NCBI GenBank assembly: GCA_002050235.1
Contig: MWST01000012.1
Span: 1 to 64,000 of the forward strand
Length of the DNA stretch: 64,000 nt
Direction: 5' to 3'
From: Polyangiaceae bacterium UTPRO1
Lineage (GTDB): Bacteria; Desulfobacterota; Binatia; UTPRO1
Part shown: positions 25,676-36,386 of the stretch, piece after piece
Layout: every line of letters begins with the position of its first letter
How positions within the stretch are numbered: the first letter of the stretch is position 1
The notes under the pieces: model-generated
The model's input: the letters and a program-made list of their open reading frames with translations, nothing else
Told to the model about the DNA's origin: nothing
Database searches by the model: none
Made by a program: the position numbers and the translations under genes

Positions 25676-28600
25676 TCAGTCGGACTCGTCTTTGAACTGG
25701 TCGGCGCGATTGCGGAGCGCTGGCGCGCTGAAGGTCGCGTCCCAGCAGGCGCCCGTCGAGCTGCGCAGCTGTACCGTGAGCGGCTGCGCGAACGGTAGTG
25801 TCGGCATTGCCAGGCCGCCGCCGCGGCCCTTGAGAAGGATCTTCGCCTTTCCCGGTGTTGTGCCGCTCTTGAGGGCCAGGCGCGTGATCCCGCGGCTACC
25901 GGTCTTGTCGGCATACTGGAAGCCGGACCCGTTCTCTCTCCAGCATGCTCGCCCGCCGCAGGCGCCACCCGCCGGGAGCGGCAGGCTCATGCGGAGCGCG
26001 CCGCCGTCATAAAGGCAGAGCTGATAGCCGGTGTCGATTGTCGGGTTACCGAAGTCGGTCTGCGGCGTTGCCGCGCCTCGGTTCCACTTCCACTGCAGGC
26101 TGTCGTGCGCTGCTGCCGCAGCGTTGCGGAGGAAGATCGACGCTCGTGCCGGAGCCGCGGGCGCACGGCAGCCCGCCTCGGGCGCCGGGCCGCAGCCGGG
26201 CGTGTTCTCGATCTGGCAGCTCGCGGAGCAGCCGTCACCGCTCGCGATGTTGCCATCGTCGCACTGCTCACCGCAGCCGGACTGAGTGATGCCGTCGCCG
26301 CAGATGTCGGTGTTCCCCAGACACTGGCCGGCGATGCACGTATCGGGGTGCGTGCAGACGGCGCCGTCGTTGCACGGCGTGCCGTCCGGCTCGGTGGCAT
26401 CGGCAGGGCACGCCGGGCTGGCACCGGTGCAGAGCTCGGCGACATCGCACGGACCGGAGGCCGGGCGGCATTCGACGCCCGCGGCCGCGAAGGCGTCGGC
26501 AGGACAGGCGTCGGAGACGCCGTCGCAGGTCTCGGTTGCGTCGCAGGCGCCGGCGGCGGCACGGCAGACGGCGGTGCTCTTGGCGTCGGCCGGGCAGTAG
26601 GCGCTGACGCCGGTGCAGAGCTCGGCGATGTCGCAGACGCCGGCGGCGCTGCGGCAGACGATGTCCGCCGGGCGCAAGCTGTCGGGCGGGCAGGCGTTGC
26701 CGACGCCGTCGCAGCTCTCGGCGAGATCGCAGAACCCGGCCGCAGCGCGGCAGACGGCGGTGCTCTTGGCATCGCCCGGGCAGGCGGGCGAGGCGCCGTC
26801 GCAGCTCTCGGCGAGGTCGCAGACGCCGGCCGCAGCCCGGCACGTGGTGCCTGCTGCTGCGACGACGTCGGCCGGACAGCCGTCGTGCGTGCCGTCGCAG
26901 CTCTCGGCTACGTCGCAGGAACCGGCGCTAGGACGGCAGACGGCGCTGCTCTTGACGTCGGCCGGGCAAGCGGCCGCGACGCCGGTGCAGGCCTCGGCGA
27001 CATCGCAGACGCCGACGGCGTTGCGGCAGATGACCGCCGGGCCGGCAAACGCGTCGGCGGGACAGGAGTCGTCGACGCCGTTGCAGCTCTCGGCGACGTC
27101 GCAGACGCCGGCGCTCGGACGGCAGACGGCGGTGCTCTTGGCGTCGGCCGGACAGGTGCCGCTCGTGCCGGTGCAGGTCTCGGCGACGTCGCACACCCCC
27201 GCGGCCGGGCGGCAGACGACACTCGCCGGCCGCACTGCGTCGGCCGGGCAGGCGTCATCGATGCCGTTGCAGCTCTCGACGACGTCGCACGAGCCGGCGC
27301 TCGGACGGCAGACGGCGGTGCTCTTGACGTCGGCCGGGCACGCGGCGGAGCTGCCGGTGCAGGTCTCGGCGGTATCGCAGACGCCGGCCGACGGGCGGCA
27401 CACGGTCGCGCTCGAGGCAAAGGCGTTCGCGGGACAGGCCGCCGCTGCGCCGGTGCAGGTCTCGGCGACGTCGCAGACGCCGGCGGCGGGCCGGCAGACC
27501 GTGTTCGCCGGCACGAAGGTGCAGCTTCCGAGACAGCACGAGCCGGGAGTCCCGTTCGCAGCTCCGAGATCGCATTGCTCGCCCGGATCGAGGATGCCGT
27601 TGCCGCACGGTGCTCCGGACCAGAAGCCGCCGGGATAGAAGCTCGTCTCGTCGGTGGCGGCGCAGCTCGCGTTCACCAGCGGGTCGGTCGCCGCCGCGCA
27701 ACACGGATTCGCAGCGCTGCACTGGATTCCCGCGTAGGTGCCCTCGGCGAGCTTCGCCTGGCCGGCCGCTGCGGGATGGAAACAGTCGCAGCACGAGATA
27801 TCGCCGCTCGAGAACTTGTAATGGAATGGCGCTTCGACGTAGCGGAGCCCGACGTCCGCCGCCTTGACGGCGCCCGTGGCCGACGCTTCCCCCGCCGGGA
27901 GCGCGGCGTACTCGGCGGTCACCGCCTGGAGGATCGCGTTGTAGGCGACGGTCGTTTCGTACATGTCGATGCGGCGTGCGCTCGAGCAGTCGGCGGTGAG
28001 CGAGTGGCAGACGCCGCCGGCGCCGAAGACCGTCGTCAGGGACTGCCAGAAGAAGCTGCAGCTGGTGCCGAAGCCGAGGCCGCAGCTGGCCTTCGAGCTG
28101 AAGTTGCAGAGCTCCGAGATGCGTACCAGCGCCGAGACCAGGATGCGGGCCTGCGGTACCTGGATCAGCTGGTCGAGGCCGCCGCGAAGCTCACGCTCGA
28201 AGGCCGCGGTGGTGGTGCGGCAATAGTTGTTCGGGTCTTGGTCCCCGCCGCAACCGCTGCCGGTCTTGTTCTCGGTGTTGGTACAGGCGTCGTTGTGGCC
28301 CATGAGGACGGTCACGTAGCGCGGGCCGGGTTGCGCGAGCAGGTTGACGCGCGCCGCCGTCGCCTGTGCTCGGAAGTCGCCGCGCATGGTGGCGCCGCTT
28401 TCGCCGTCGTTCAGGTTCACGATCTGGCCCGGCTTCGCGCACTCGAGGCGCTCGGCGTGGCTGAACGTCGCGTCGCCGCCCGAGGAGCAGTAGCTCGTGC
28501 CGTGGTCGTCGCCGGTCGCCCAGTTGCGAGGGACCTGGTCGCCGTAGGTGCAGCTATCGGCGTTGAAGCCGCGCGTGATGCTGTCGCCGGTAGCGTCGAT

Positions 28601-28999
28601 GGTGTCGGCGAGGAGGCCGTCGGTGAAGGTGGTTTGGGCGGCGAGCCCCGACGAGCGCCCGGTGGCCGTCAGGAGGAAGCCGGCGTGGAAGTGGCGCCAC
28701 CCGACGACGAAAGTGTCGTCGAGCACGTCACCGTCGCCGTCGGCGACGGTGATGAAAACGACGTCGTCGCCGTCGCCCGGCGATCGCTGCAGCAGGATCT
28801 CGACCGTTTCGCGGGGCTCCCAGCCCGATCCGAAAATCACGACCGTGTCGCCGGGAGCGTAGTCGTCCTTGTCGGTCTCGATGACGGCGGCGTGGGCGTA
28901 CTTGGCCGCCGGTGCGACCAGCGGCAGCAACAGCGCCAGAAGCCGTATGCAGGGGCGCAGCCAGGTTCGACGCGGCGTCGGGCGGGTCGTCGGATCCAT
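25676..28999 (-). CDS. Secreted GDSL/SGNH-type hydrolase with 12 disintegrin-like repeats
   Basis: 1107 residues. Signal peptide (about 1-37) and a beta-sandwich segment (about 39-130) come first. An SGNH hydrolase domain follows: Ser140 in ATGDSITRG, Asn235 in MGHND, and Asp404/His407 in CDCFHP, the four expected catalytic positions. Residues 500-873 are 12 Cys-rich repeats of the type CRPSAGVCDVAETC, matching the disintegrin pattern. A Myxococcus-type Cys-rich repeat (CGDGITQSGCGEQCDDGN) and a C-terminal beta domain complete it. It likely acts outside the cell on esters or glycans, with the repeats as a disulphide-rich stalk or adhesive region. Substrate unknown. Confidence 0.85.
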   Translation of the reverse strand: MDPTTRPTPRRTWLRPCIRLLALLLPLVAPAAKYAHAAVIETDKDDYAPGDTVVIFGSGWEPRETVEILLQRSPGDGDDVVFITVADGDGDVLDDTFVVGWRHFHAGFLLTATGRSSGLAAQTTFTDGLLADTIDATGDSITRGFNADSCTYGDQVPRNWATGDDHGTSYCSSGGDATFSHAERLECAKPGQIVNLNDGESGATMRGDFRAQATAARVNLLAQPGPRYVTVLMGHNDACTNTENKTGSGCGGDQDPNNYCRTTTAAFERELRGGLDQLIQVPQARILVSALVRISELCNFSSKASCGLGFGTSCSFFWQSLTTVFGAGGVCHSLTADCSSARRIDMYETTVAYNAILQAVTAEYAALPAGEASATGAVKAADVGLRYVEAPFHYKFSSGDISCCDCFHPAAAGQAKLAEGTYAGIQCSAANPCCAAATDPLVNASCAATDETSFYPGGFWSGAPCGNGILDPGEQCDLGAANGTPGSCCLGSCTFVPANTVCRPAAGVCDVAETCTGAAAACPANAFASSATVCRPSAGVCDTAETCTGSSAACPADVKSTAVCRPSAGSCDVVESCNGIDDACPADAVRPASVVCRPAAGVCDVAETCTGTSGTCPADAKSTAVCRPSAGVCDVAESCNGVDDSCPADAFAGPAVICRNAVGVCDVAEACTGVAAACPADVKSSAVCRPSAGSCDVAESCDGTHDGCPADVVAAAGTTCRAAAGVCDLAESCDGASPACPGDAKSTAVCRAAAGFCDLAESCDGVGNACPPDSLRPADIVCRSAAGVCDIAELCTGVSAYCPADAKSTAVCRAAAGACDATETCDGVSDACPADAFAAAGVECRPASGPCDVAELCTGASPACPADATEPDGTPCNDGAVCTHPDTCIAGQCLGNTDICGDGITQSGCGEQCDDGNIASGDGCSASCQIENTPGCGPAPEAGCRAPAAPARASIFLRNAAAAAHDSLQWKWNRGAATPQTDFGNPTIDTGYQLCLYDGGALRMSLPLPAGGACGGRACWRENGSGFQYADKTGSRGITRLALKSGTTPGKAKILLKGRGGGLAMPTLPFAQPLTVQLRSSTGACWDATFSAPALRNRADQFKDESD
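26381..27502 (-). repeat. Twelve disintegrin-like coding repeats
   Basis: Units of 30 or 32 residues, each with six regularly spaced cysteines (C-R...C-D...E-x-C...C-P-x-D). Lengths alternate 32 and 30 for the first eleven units, then a final 32. The alternation indicates that a two-unit block (about 186 bp) was duplicated repeatedly. The disintegrin consensus CDxxExCxGxxxxCPxD is kept in nearly all. Confidence 0.9.
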
Positions 29000-29218
29000 G
29001 TCCTGGCCCCGCCTGTAGCACGTTCCCGCTGCGAGCCGTCAATGCGAATCGCAGCCGGCGGCATATCGGCGCCGGCTCGTCTTGCATCGCGGCGGCGAGT
29101 GCGTCAAAGACGCCGCGCCCGCCGAGGTCGGCCCCCATGCGAGGAAATCCGTCCGCACCTGCATCGACTCCCACCCGTGCCGCGGGGCCTAGGCGCCCGC
29201 GGCCGCGCGCCTGAGCCG

Positions 29219-30238
29219 ATGCCGACGCAGCTCGTGCGCCGCGACGGCACGGTGCGCTTCGGCGTCTTCCCCGAGCCGATCGACGAGGTGAACCACCGCG
29301 ACTACGTGCTCCGCGATCCCTTCGGGAGGCGGCGCGGCCGCTTCGCCCGCCACTTCGGATTCCACCAGTTCCAGTTCCTCGGCGGCCTCTCGGAGCAGCT
29401 CGTCTTCGGCTGTGCGATCGTCGACATGCGCTGGCTCGGCACGGCGTTCGTGTATTGCTGGGATCCGAAGACGCGCCGCCGCGTCGAGCACGGCGGCAAG
29501 CGGCCGTTCGGCTGGGGACTCCGCGGCGTCGCCACGCCCGAGGTCGGGACGATGTCGTTCGCGGCGGCCGGCACGCGGATCGCGATGCACGCCGGCGCCT
29601 CGCCGCGGGAGCGCCGCCTCGAGGTGACGGGCGGTCCGATCACGATCGACGCGGTCTTCAGCGAGGAGACGCCGCCGATGGAGCCGATGCGCATCTGCAC
29701 GCGCGCCGGCGCCACCGGCTGGGTCTACGCGCGCAAGACGGCGGGGCTCGGCGTGCGCGGCACCCTCCGCACCGCCGCCGGGACCTGGGACCTGGGCGCG
29801 CTCGACGTCCACGGCCACCACGACTGGAGCGCCGGCTACATGCGTCCGGAGACGTTCTGGAACTGGGGTTGCCTCGCCGGCCGCACCGCCGCCGGTCGGG
29901 TCGTCGGCTTGAACGTGTCCTGCGGCGTCAACGAGACCGGCGTCACCGAGAACTGCTTCTGGATCGACGGCCGTCTGCACAAGGTCGATACGGTCGCCTT
30001 CGAATACGATCAGCGCGATCTCATGTCTCCCTGGCAGCTGCGCTCGGCCGACGGCCGCGTCGATCTCGCCTTCGCGCCCGAGGGCATGCACGTCGAGCGC
30101 GTCAACGCGCTCGTGCTCGCGACCAACTTCCACCAGCTCTTCGGCCGCTTCACCGGCACGCTCACGACCGCCGCCGGAGAGCGCACGGCGATCGAGCGCA
30201 TGCTCGGCTTCTGCGAGGACCACTACGCGAAGTGGTGA
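29219..30238 (+). CDS. DUF2804 domain-containing protein
   Basis: 339 residues spanning the whole DUF2804 family, which has a lipocalin-like beta fold and no settled biochemical role. Diagnostic strings are HHDWSAGYMRPETFWNWG and GVNETGVTENCFW. Possible links to lipid or hydrophobic ligand handling are suggested by fold only. The ATG at 29219 begins MPTQLVRRDGTVRFG; the open frame upstream runs antisense to the GDSL gene and is not used. No strong ribosome-binding site. Confidence 0.85.
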   Translation: MPTQLVRRDGTVRFGVFPEPIDEVNHRDYVLRDPFGRRRGRFARHFGFHQFQFLGGLSEQLVFGCAIVDMRWLGTAFVYCWDPKTRRRVEHGGKRPFGWGLRGVATPEVGTMSFAAAGTRIAMHAGASPRERRLEVTGGPITIDAVFSEETPPMEPMRICTRAGATGWVYARKTAGLGVRGTLRTAAGTWDLGALDVHGHHDWSAGYMRPETFWNWGCLAGRTAAGRVVGLNVSCGVNETGVTENCFWIDGRLHKVDTVAFEYDQRDLMSPWQLRSADGRVDLAFAPEGMHVERVNALVLATNFHQLFGRFTGTLTTAAGERTAIERMLGFCEDHYAKW

Positions 30239-30260
30239 CCGCGCAGCGGACGGTCACGCC

Positions 30261-31700
30261 CTAGAGCGGCGGGCGCCGCTCCGTCCAGCGCGCCTCGCTC
30301 TCGAGCTGGGCGCCGACCCGGATCAGCACGTCCTCGCGTCCGAAGGCGGCGACCAGCTGTACGCCTATGGGCAGGCCGGCCGCGTTCCAGTGCATGGGCA
30401 GCGACATCGCCGGCTGCCCGGTGACGTTGAACGGCACGGTGAACGCGACCATCGCGCCGGCCTTGGCCCAGGCGCTGAGCGGTGCCGCCGGATCGGGGGT
30501 CTGCTCGCCGAGGAGCGGCGGCGGTGTCGGGATCGTCGGCGTCACCAGGAGGTCGAAGCCGTCCGCCCAGAAGGCCGCCATGCGCCGGTTCCACTCGTGC
30601 AGCGCGGCGACGGCGGCCAGGTACTGCGATCCGGTCACCTGGCGGCCCATCTGCGTGATCGCCCAGTTGTCGCAGTCCATGTCCTCCGGTCCGAGCGAGC
30701 GGCCGAGCACGGACTCGAAATGGTCGATCTCTTGCGCCTGCGAGGTCGCGATCACGCGGATGGCGGCGTCGCTGACGGTCGGATCCTCAAGAGCCTGCGG
30801 GTGTGCGATCTCGACGTGGTGGCCGAGATCGGCGAGGAGCCGACCCGTCCTCTCGACCGCGGCCGTGCAATCGGCATGGACGGGGGCAGTGGCCGACGTC
30901 GCCATGAGGCCGATGCGGAGGACGCCGGTCGGGGCGCCGACCTCCTCGACGTAAGGTCGGAGGGGCCGCTCGGCGACGTAGGGATCGCCCGGCATCGGGC
31001 CAGCGACCGCGTCGAGCAGTCCGGCCGTGTCGCGGATCGAGCGCGTCACCGCGAGCTCGAAGGCAAGCCCGGCCCACATCTCGCCGATCGTCGGCCCCAT
31101 CGAGACCCGGCCGCGCGAGGGCTTCAGGCCGACGAGGCCGCATTCGCTGGCGGGAATGCGGATCGACCCGCCGCCGTCGCTGGCGTGCGCGGCGGCGACC
31201 ATGCGGGCCGCGACCGCCGCGGCGGCGCCGCCGCTCGAGCCGCCGCTCGAATGTTCGAGGTGCCACGGATTGCGCGTCGGCCCGTAAGCTTCGGGTTCGG
31301 TAGTCGTCCAGGCCCCGAGCTCGGGGACGTTGGTGCGGCCGACGATCACGAGCCCGGCCCGCAGAAACTTGTCGACCAGATACGAGGTCACCGGCGCCCG
31401 ATAGCCGGCGTCCTTGAGGAAGCGCGTTCCCCAGTGGATCGGGTCGCCGGCGCGGGTGCCGCTCGCGAGGTCCTTCAAGAGGAAGGGAACGCCGCGAAAC
31501 GGTCCGTCGGGGAGCGGCCCGTCGGCCTCGCGTCGGGCGCGTTCGAAGTGCTCGTGGATGACGGCGTTCAGCCGCGGGTTCAGGCGCTCGATGCGGCGGA
31601 TCGCCTCGTCGACGAGCTCGCGCGGCGACACCTCGCGGCGGCGAACGGCCTCGGCCTGCCCGGTCGCGTCGCGGTCTCCGATCTCGGTGGTGCGGTCCAT
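30261..31700 (-). CDS. Amidase (amidase-signature family)
   Basis: 479 residues. Amidase-signature enzymes hydrolyse amide bonds with a Ser-cisSer-Lys triad; here Lys76 (FLLKDLAS), cis-Ser near 155 (SSGGSSGGAAA) and Ser179 (DGGGSIRIP) are present. FLKDAGYRAPVTSYLVDKF resembles the 6-aminohexanoate cyclic-dimer hydrolase subgroup, but substrate is not predictable. GatA is unlikely: no GatB/GatC partners are near. It converges on the DUF2804 gene. Confidence 0.9.
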   Translation of the reverse strand: MDRTTEIGDRDATGQAEAVRRREVSPRELVDEAIRRIERLNPRLNAVIHEHFERARREADGPLPDGPFRGVPFLLKDLASGTRAGDPIHWGTRFLKDAGYRAPVTSYLVDKFLRAGLVIVGRTNVPELGAWTTTEPEAYGPTRNPWHLEHSSGGSSGGAAAAVAARMVAAAHASDGGGSIRIPASECGLVGLKPSRGRVSMGPTIGEMWAGLAFELAVTRSIRDTAGLLDAVAGPMPGDPYVAERPLRPYVEEVGAPTGVLRIGLMATSATAPVHADCTAAVERTGRLLADLGHHVEIAHPQALEDPTVSDAAIRVIATSQAQEIDHFESVLGRSLGPEDMDCDNWAITQMGRQVTGSQYLAAVAALHEWNRRMAAFWADGFDLLVTPTIPTPPPLLGEQTPDPAAPLSAWAKAGAMVAFTVPFNVTGQPAMSLPMHWNAAGLPIGVQLVAAFGREDVLIRVGAQLESEARWTERRPPL

Positions 31701-31790
31701 GCGCGTTACATGGCAGAGCCCGCCCGCGTTCGGCAAGGACGCCGCACGCCTTGACAGACGTCGAGCGCCGGCCCATGACCCTCCGGTCCC

Positions 31791-32144
31791 ATGGCCCGAT
31801 ACGAGATCCTCCACAATCCCCGCTGCAGCAAATCGCGCGAGACGCTCGCCCGGCTCACTGCTGCCGGCGTGACGCCGACCGTAGTCGAGTACTTGCGGGA
31901 TCCGCCGACGGCGCCGCGTCTGCAGGAGATCCTGCAGCTCCTCGGCCATAACGACCCGCGCGCACTGATGCGCACCAAGGAGCCGGTCTACGCCGAGCTC
32001 GGGCTCGCCAAGGTCACCGACCCGAAGAAGCTCGTCGCCGCCATGGTCGCGCACCCGATCCTCATCGAGCGGCCCATAGTCATCAAGGACGGAAGGCGCG
32101 CCGTCATCGGCCGGCCGCCGGAGAACGTCGACAGGCTGCTCTAG
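31791..32144 (+). CDS. arsC: ArsC family arsenate reductase (glutaredoxin-type)
   Basis: 117 residues with the thioredoxin-like ArsC fold. Cys12 in LHNPRCSKSRETL is the catalytic cysteine; ALMRTKEPVYAELGL and the ending RPIVIKDGRRAVIGRPPE are family signatures. The enzyme reduces arsenate to arsenite using glutathione/glutaredoxin. No arsR, arsB or acr3 lies nearby, so a general role or an orphan resistance gene is possible. Confidence 0.88.
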   Translation: MARYEILHNPRCSKSRETLARLTAAGVTPTVVEYLRDPPTAPRLQEILQLLGHNDPRALMRTKEPVYAELGLAKVTDPKKLVAAMVAHPILIERPIVIKDGRRAVIGRPPENVDRLL

Positions 32145-32160
32145 CCCGGCCGCGCCGCCG

Positions 32161-33363
32161 TCAGTACCAGCTCGAGAACCAGGAGGTGCTCTCGACGTCG
32201 CTCGGCGCCACCACGTCGACGCGCCCGAGCTGCTGGCCCTGCCGCGTCACCACCACCTCGCCGACGACCTGTCCCTTGGCGATCGGCGCTGCGAGCTGGG
32301 GCGGCACCTTGACCTCGATCTTCGCGTCCTTCGCCTCCGCACGCGCGAGCACCAGGCGGAGATCGCCGGCTGCGACGCCGGTGATCTCCGCGACCTTGCC
32401 GCGCGTGATCCTGATCGGACCGCCCATCGCGGCGCCGCGCCGGGCGGCGACGATCGCTTTCCAGCCGCTGAAGCCGGAGCTGAGGAGCTTCGCCGCCTCG
32501 TCGAAGCAGCCCTTCTTGGTCGGCGCTCCGAGCACGATCGCCATCAGGCGGAGATCGTCGCGGGTCGCGGTCGCCGTCACTTCGAAGCCGGCGGCGACGT
32601 AGTAGCCGGTCTTCAGACCATCGGCTCCGGGATAGGTGCGGACGAGGTGGTTGGTGTTGCGCATCTGCAGGGTGCCGTTGCGGAACGGGGCTTCCGAGGT
32701 CTTCGCCCACTCCATGACCTCGGGAAACCGCGCCAGCTCCCGGCCGAGGGTCGCGAGGTCGGCGGCGCTCATGAGGTCGGGAAGCTGCCCTTTGCCCGGC
32801 GGCAAGCCGTGGACGCTATGGAACTCCGTGTCGGTCATTCCGAGCTCCTTGGCGCGCTGGTTCATGAGCTCGACGAAGGCATCGGTCGAGCCGGCGATCC
32901 GCTCCGCGACCGCGACCGCAGCGTCGTTCGCCGAAGCGATCATGATCGAGGCCAGGAGGTCGCCGAGCCGGAACTGCTCGCCCTCCGCCAGGTAGACCTG
33001 CGAGCCGCCGATCTTGCTCGCCCAGGCCGAGGCGATGACCGGATCGTCGAGGCGGAGCGCCTGGGCGCGCACCTGCTCCATTGCGATCAGGACGGTCATC
33101 ATCTTCGCCATCGACGCCGGCGGCCAGCGCCGGTGCTCGTTCTTCGCGAAGAGCACCTGCCCCGAGTCGCGGTCGAGCAGGAGGGCCGCCGCATACGGCG
33201 CCTCGGGACGGAACGGGCTCGCCGGCGCTGCCGGGACCGCGGCCGGCGCCGCCGTCGGGACGGGTCGCGCCGGCCCGGCGGTGCGGTTCCTCGCCTCCGC
33301 CGCCGCTACCGCCGCCGCCATCGCCACCGACACCGCTACGGCCACCAGCCACCGCACCCGCAT
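32161..33363 (-). CDS. D-alanyl-D-alanine carboxypeptidase (PBP5/6 type)
   Basis: 400 residues, exported. Signal peptide, then a Pro/Ala linker, then a serine-peptidase S11 domain with SMAK at 84-87, SAN at 144-146 and KTG at 251-253, the three penicillin-binding motifs. A PBP5-like C-terminal beta domain follows (PIRITRGKVAEITGVAAGDL). It trims the terminal D-Ala from peptidoglycan stem peptides in the periplasm. A GAGGAGG ribosome-binding site precedes the ATG. The start of this gene lies 11 bp after the tandem glutaredoxin-like gene, same strand. Confidence 0.93.
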   Translation of the reverse strand: MRVRWLVAVAVSVAMAAAVAAAEARNRTAGPARPVPTAAPAAVPAAPASPFRPEAPYAAALLLDRDSGQVLFAKNEHRRWPPASMAKMMTVLIAMEQVRAQALRLDDPVIASAWASKIGGSQVYLAEGEQFRLGDLLASIMIASANDAAVAVAERIAGSTDAFVELMNQRAKELGMTDTEFHSVHGLPPGKGQLPDLMSAADLATLGRELARFPEVMEWAKTSEAPFRNGTLQMRNTNHLVRTYPGADGLKTGYYVAAGFEVTATATRDDLRLMAIVLGAPTKKGCFDEAAKLLSSGFSGWKAIVAARRGAAMGGPIRITRGKVAEITGVAAGDLRLVLARAEAKDAKIEVKVPPQLAAPIAKGQVVGEVVVTRQGQQLGRVDVVAPSDVESTSWFSSWY

Positions 33364-33374
33364 CTCCCGCCTCC

Positions 33375-34073
33375 TCAGGCGCCGTACGTCTCGTTCAGGT
33401 AGCGCCGGATCTCCGCCGACTCGAACATCTCCCGGCCCGTATTCGGATCGACGAGGTAAGGCACCATCATCTTGCCCGACCGGGCCACGAAGTCCGGGCG
33501 TCCGGCGCCGTCCTTGCCGACGTTGTGCAGCACGTAGGGCAGCTCCAGCTCCGATAGAGTCTCGCGCGCGATCCGGCAGAACGGGCTGGCCTCGAAGCTC
33601 CAGAGCTCGAGCGGGTGCGCCGGCCGGTGCGAGGGCCGCGCCCGCGCGCCGAAGGCCGGCCGAAATGCCGAAGCCAGCATCGAGCTCGCGGTCGCGAGCG
33701 GACCGCGGGCGAGGATGCCCGGCTCGCGGCCGCCGTAGGTCGCGAAGAGGTAGGCGACGATATCGTCGGACTCGTAGAGCCGCTTGCCGTTGTTGGGGTC
33801 GACGAGGAACGGAAACTGCGCCTTGCCGCCGAGCGCGACGGCGCGCGGGCGATACACCGTGCCGCCGGCCGGACAAGGATAGATCATGGCGTCGAGATCG
33901 AGCTCGGTGAGCGCATCGCGCACCTTCCGGCAGTAGGGGCACCCCTCGAACTCGTAGAGCTCGAGCAGTCGAGCCGGCCGGTGCGCGGGGCGACGTGCCT
34001 GCAGGCCGGCCCCGAGGCGGCTTACGGTCGAGAACATCGACGTCGCGACGTCGAGAAAGCGCGGCAGCTCCAT
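33375..34073 (-). CDS. Tandem glutaredoxin/GST-N-terminal domain protein
   Basis: 232 residues with two thioredoxin-like domains in tandem. The first, from about residue 36, has YEFEGCPYCRKVRDAL with a CPYC redox motif. The second, from about 152, has WSFEASPFCRIARETL, where the first Cys is replaced by Ser. Both end in VDPN and a YLxxTYG helix. It resembles plant and bacterial double-GST_N proteins of unknown role. The asymmetry suggests one redox-active and one binding domain. Confidence 0.85.
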   Translation of the reverse strand: MELPRFLDVATSMFSTVSRLGAGLQARRPAHRPARLLELYEFEGCPYCRKVRDALTELDLDAMIYPCPAGGTVYRPRAVALGGKAQFPFLVDPNNGKRLYESDDIVAYLFATYGGREPGILARGPLATASSMLASAFRPAFGARARPSHRPAHPLELWSFEASPFCRIARETLSELELPYVLHNVGKDGAGRPDFVARSGKMMVPYLVDPNTGREMFESAEIRRYLNETYGA

Positions 34074-34227
34074 GGCTCGTGGGCGGTGCGGCGGAGGTTC
34101 GTCCTACGCTCGCCGCCGCGGGCGGTCAACCGCTGCGGGGGCGGACCGCGCGCTGTGGGCGCTGCCGCAGCCCCGCCTGACCGTTTGCTCGGAAGCGGCT
34201 TTCAGCGGATAACTTCCGGCCGGTCCC

Positions 34228-35552
<1,325 letters not shown>

Positions 35553-35556
<4 letters not shown>

Positions 35557-36386
35557 GGGCGTACGCCGGACGCGGGATTGCCGTGCTCCTCGCTGCTGCC
35601 GTCGCGGCGACGGGTGCGCGCGCGGCGGCGCCGCCGGCGCGCGTGAACGTGCTCGTACTGAAGGAGCACGGGGTAGGCGGGGCGGCGCTCGCGCAGGGCT
35701 ACCTCGACCGCTTCATTGCGCTCGCCGCCAAGCAGTACGGCTGGGGCGCCGACGCGTCCGGCCAGTATTACACGACGCGCGCCGCCGCCGAGGCGTACAT
35801 CCGCGACGAGAAGCCGAGCTTCGGCATTCTCTCGCTCGCCGCCTTCCTGGCGCTGGAGAAGAAATATCAGCTCGAGGTGCTGGGCACGGCGATCGTCTCT
35901 CGCGCCGGCGGCCAGCAATATTTCCTCATCAGCAAGAACGCACCCGACGTGAAGGGCTGCTTCGGCAAGCCGATGGCGACCGACCATGCCGACGATCCGC
36001 GCTTCATCGAGCGCGTCGTATCCGGGCACGCGTTCGTGCTCGGCGACTTTCGGCTGCTCGCTACCCAGCGTCCGCTCCAGGCGATCAAGAAGGTGCTGAC
36101 CGGCGAAGCGGAGTGCGCTCTCGTCGACGATGCGCAGATGGCGGAGCTCCCGCACATCGACGGCGCGGAAGGGATCCGGCCCATATGGGAGAGCGCGAAA
36201 TTTCCGTCGATGACGCTGGTCGCGTTCGGCACGACGCCGCCGGCGGAGCGCAAGAAGTTCAAAGACGGCCTCGGCCGGGTATGCGACGGCGAAGGGAAGA
36301 CCGCGTGCGCCGAGGTCGGGATCATCGCCCTCGCGGCCGCCGATTCCGGCAGCTACACGCCGATCGTGCAGGCGTACGGCAACTAG
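35553..36386 (+). CDS. PhnD-like periplasmic substrate-binding protein
   Basis: 277 residues with a signal peptide cleaved near ARAAA. The fold matches the phosphate/phosphonate-type ABC substrate-binding family (PhnD-like): RAAAEAYIRDEKPSFGILS, CFGKPMATDHADDPRFIERV and CALVDDAQM occupy expected places. No permease or ATPase gene is adjacent, so it may be an orphan or signalling binder. Its ATG overlaps the helicase stop (ATGA) and its stop overlaps the next GTG (TAGTG), giving tight translational coupling of three unrelated products. Confidence 0.78.

Noticed and set aside
26105..29218. Very long open frame upstream of and in frame with the DUF2804 gene
   Set aside because: It is antisense to the disintegrin-repeat gene, where high GC and repeated codons keep frames open; no protein motifs appear until 29219.
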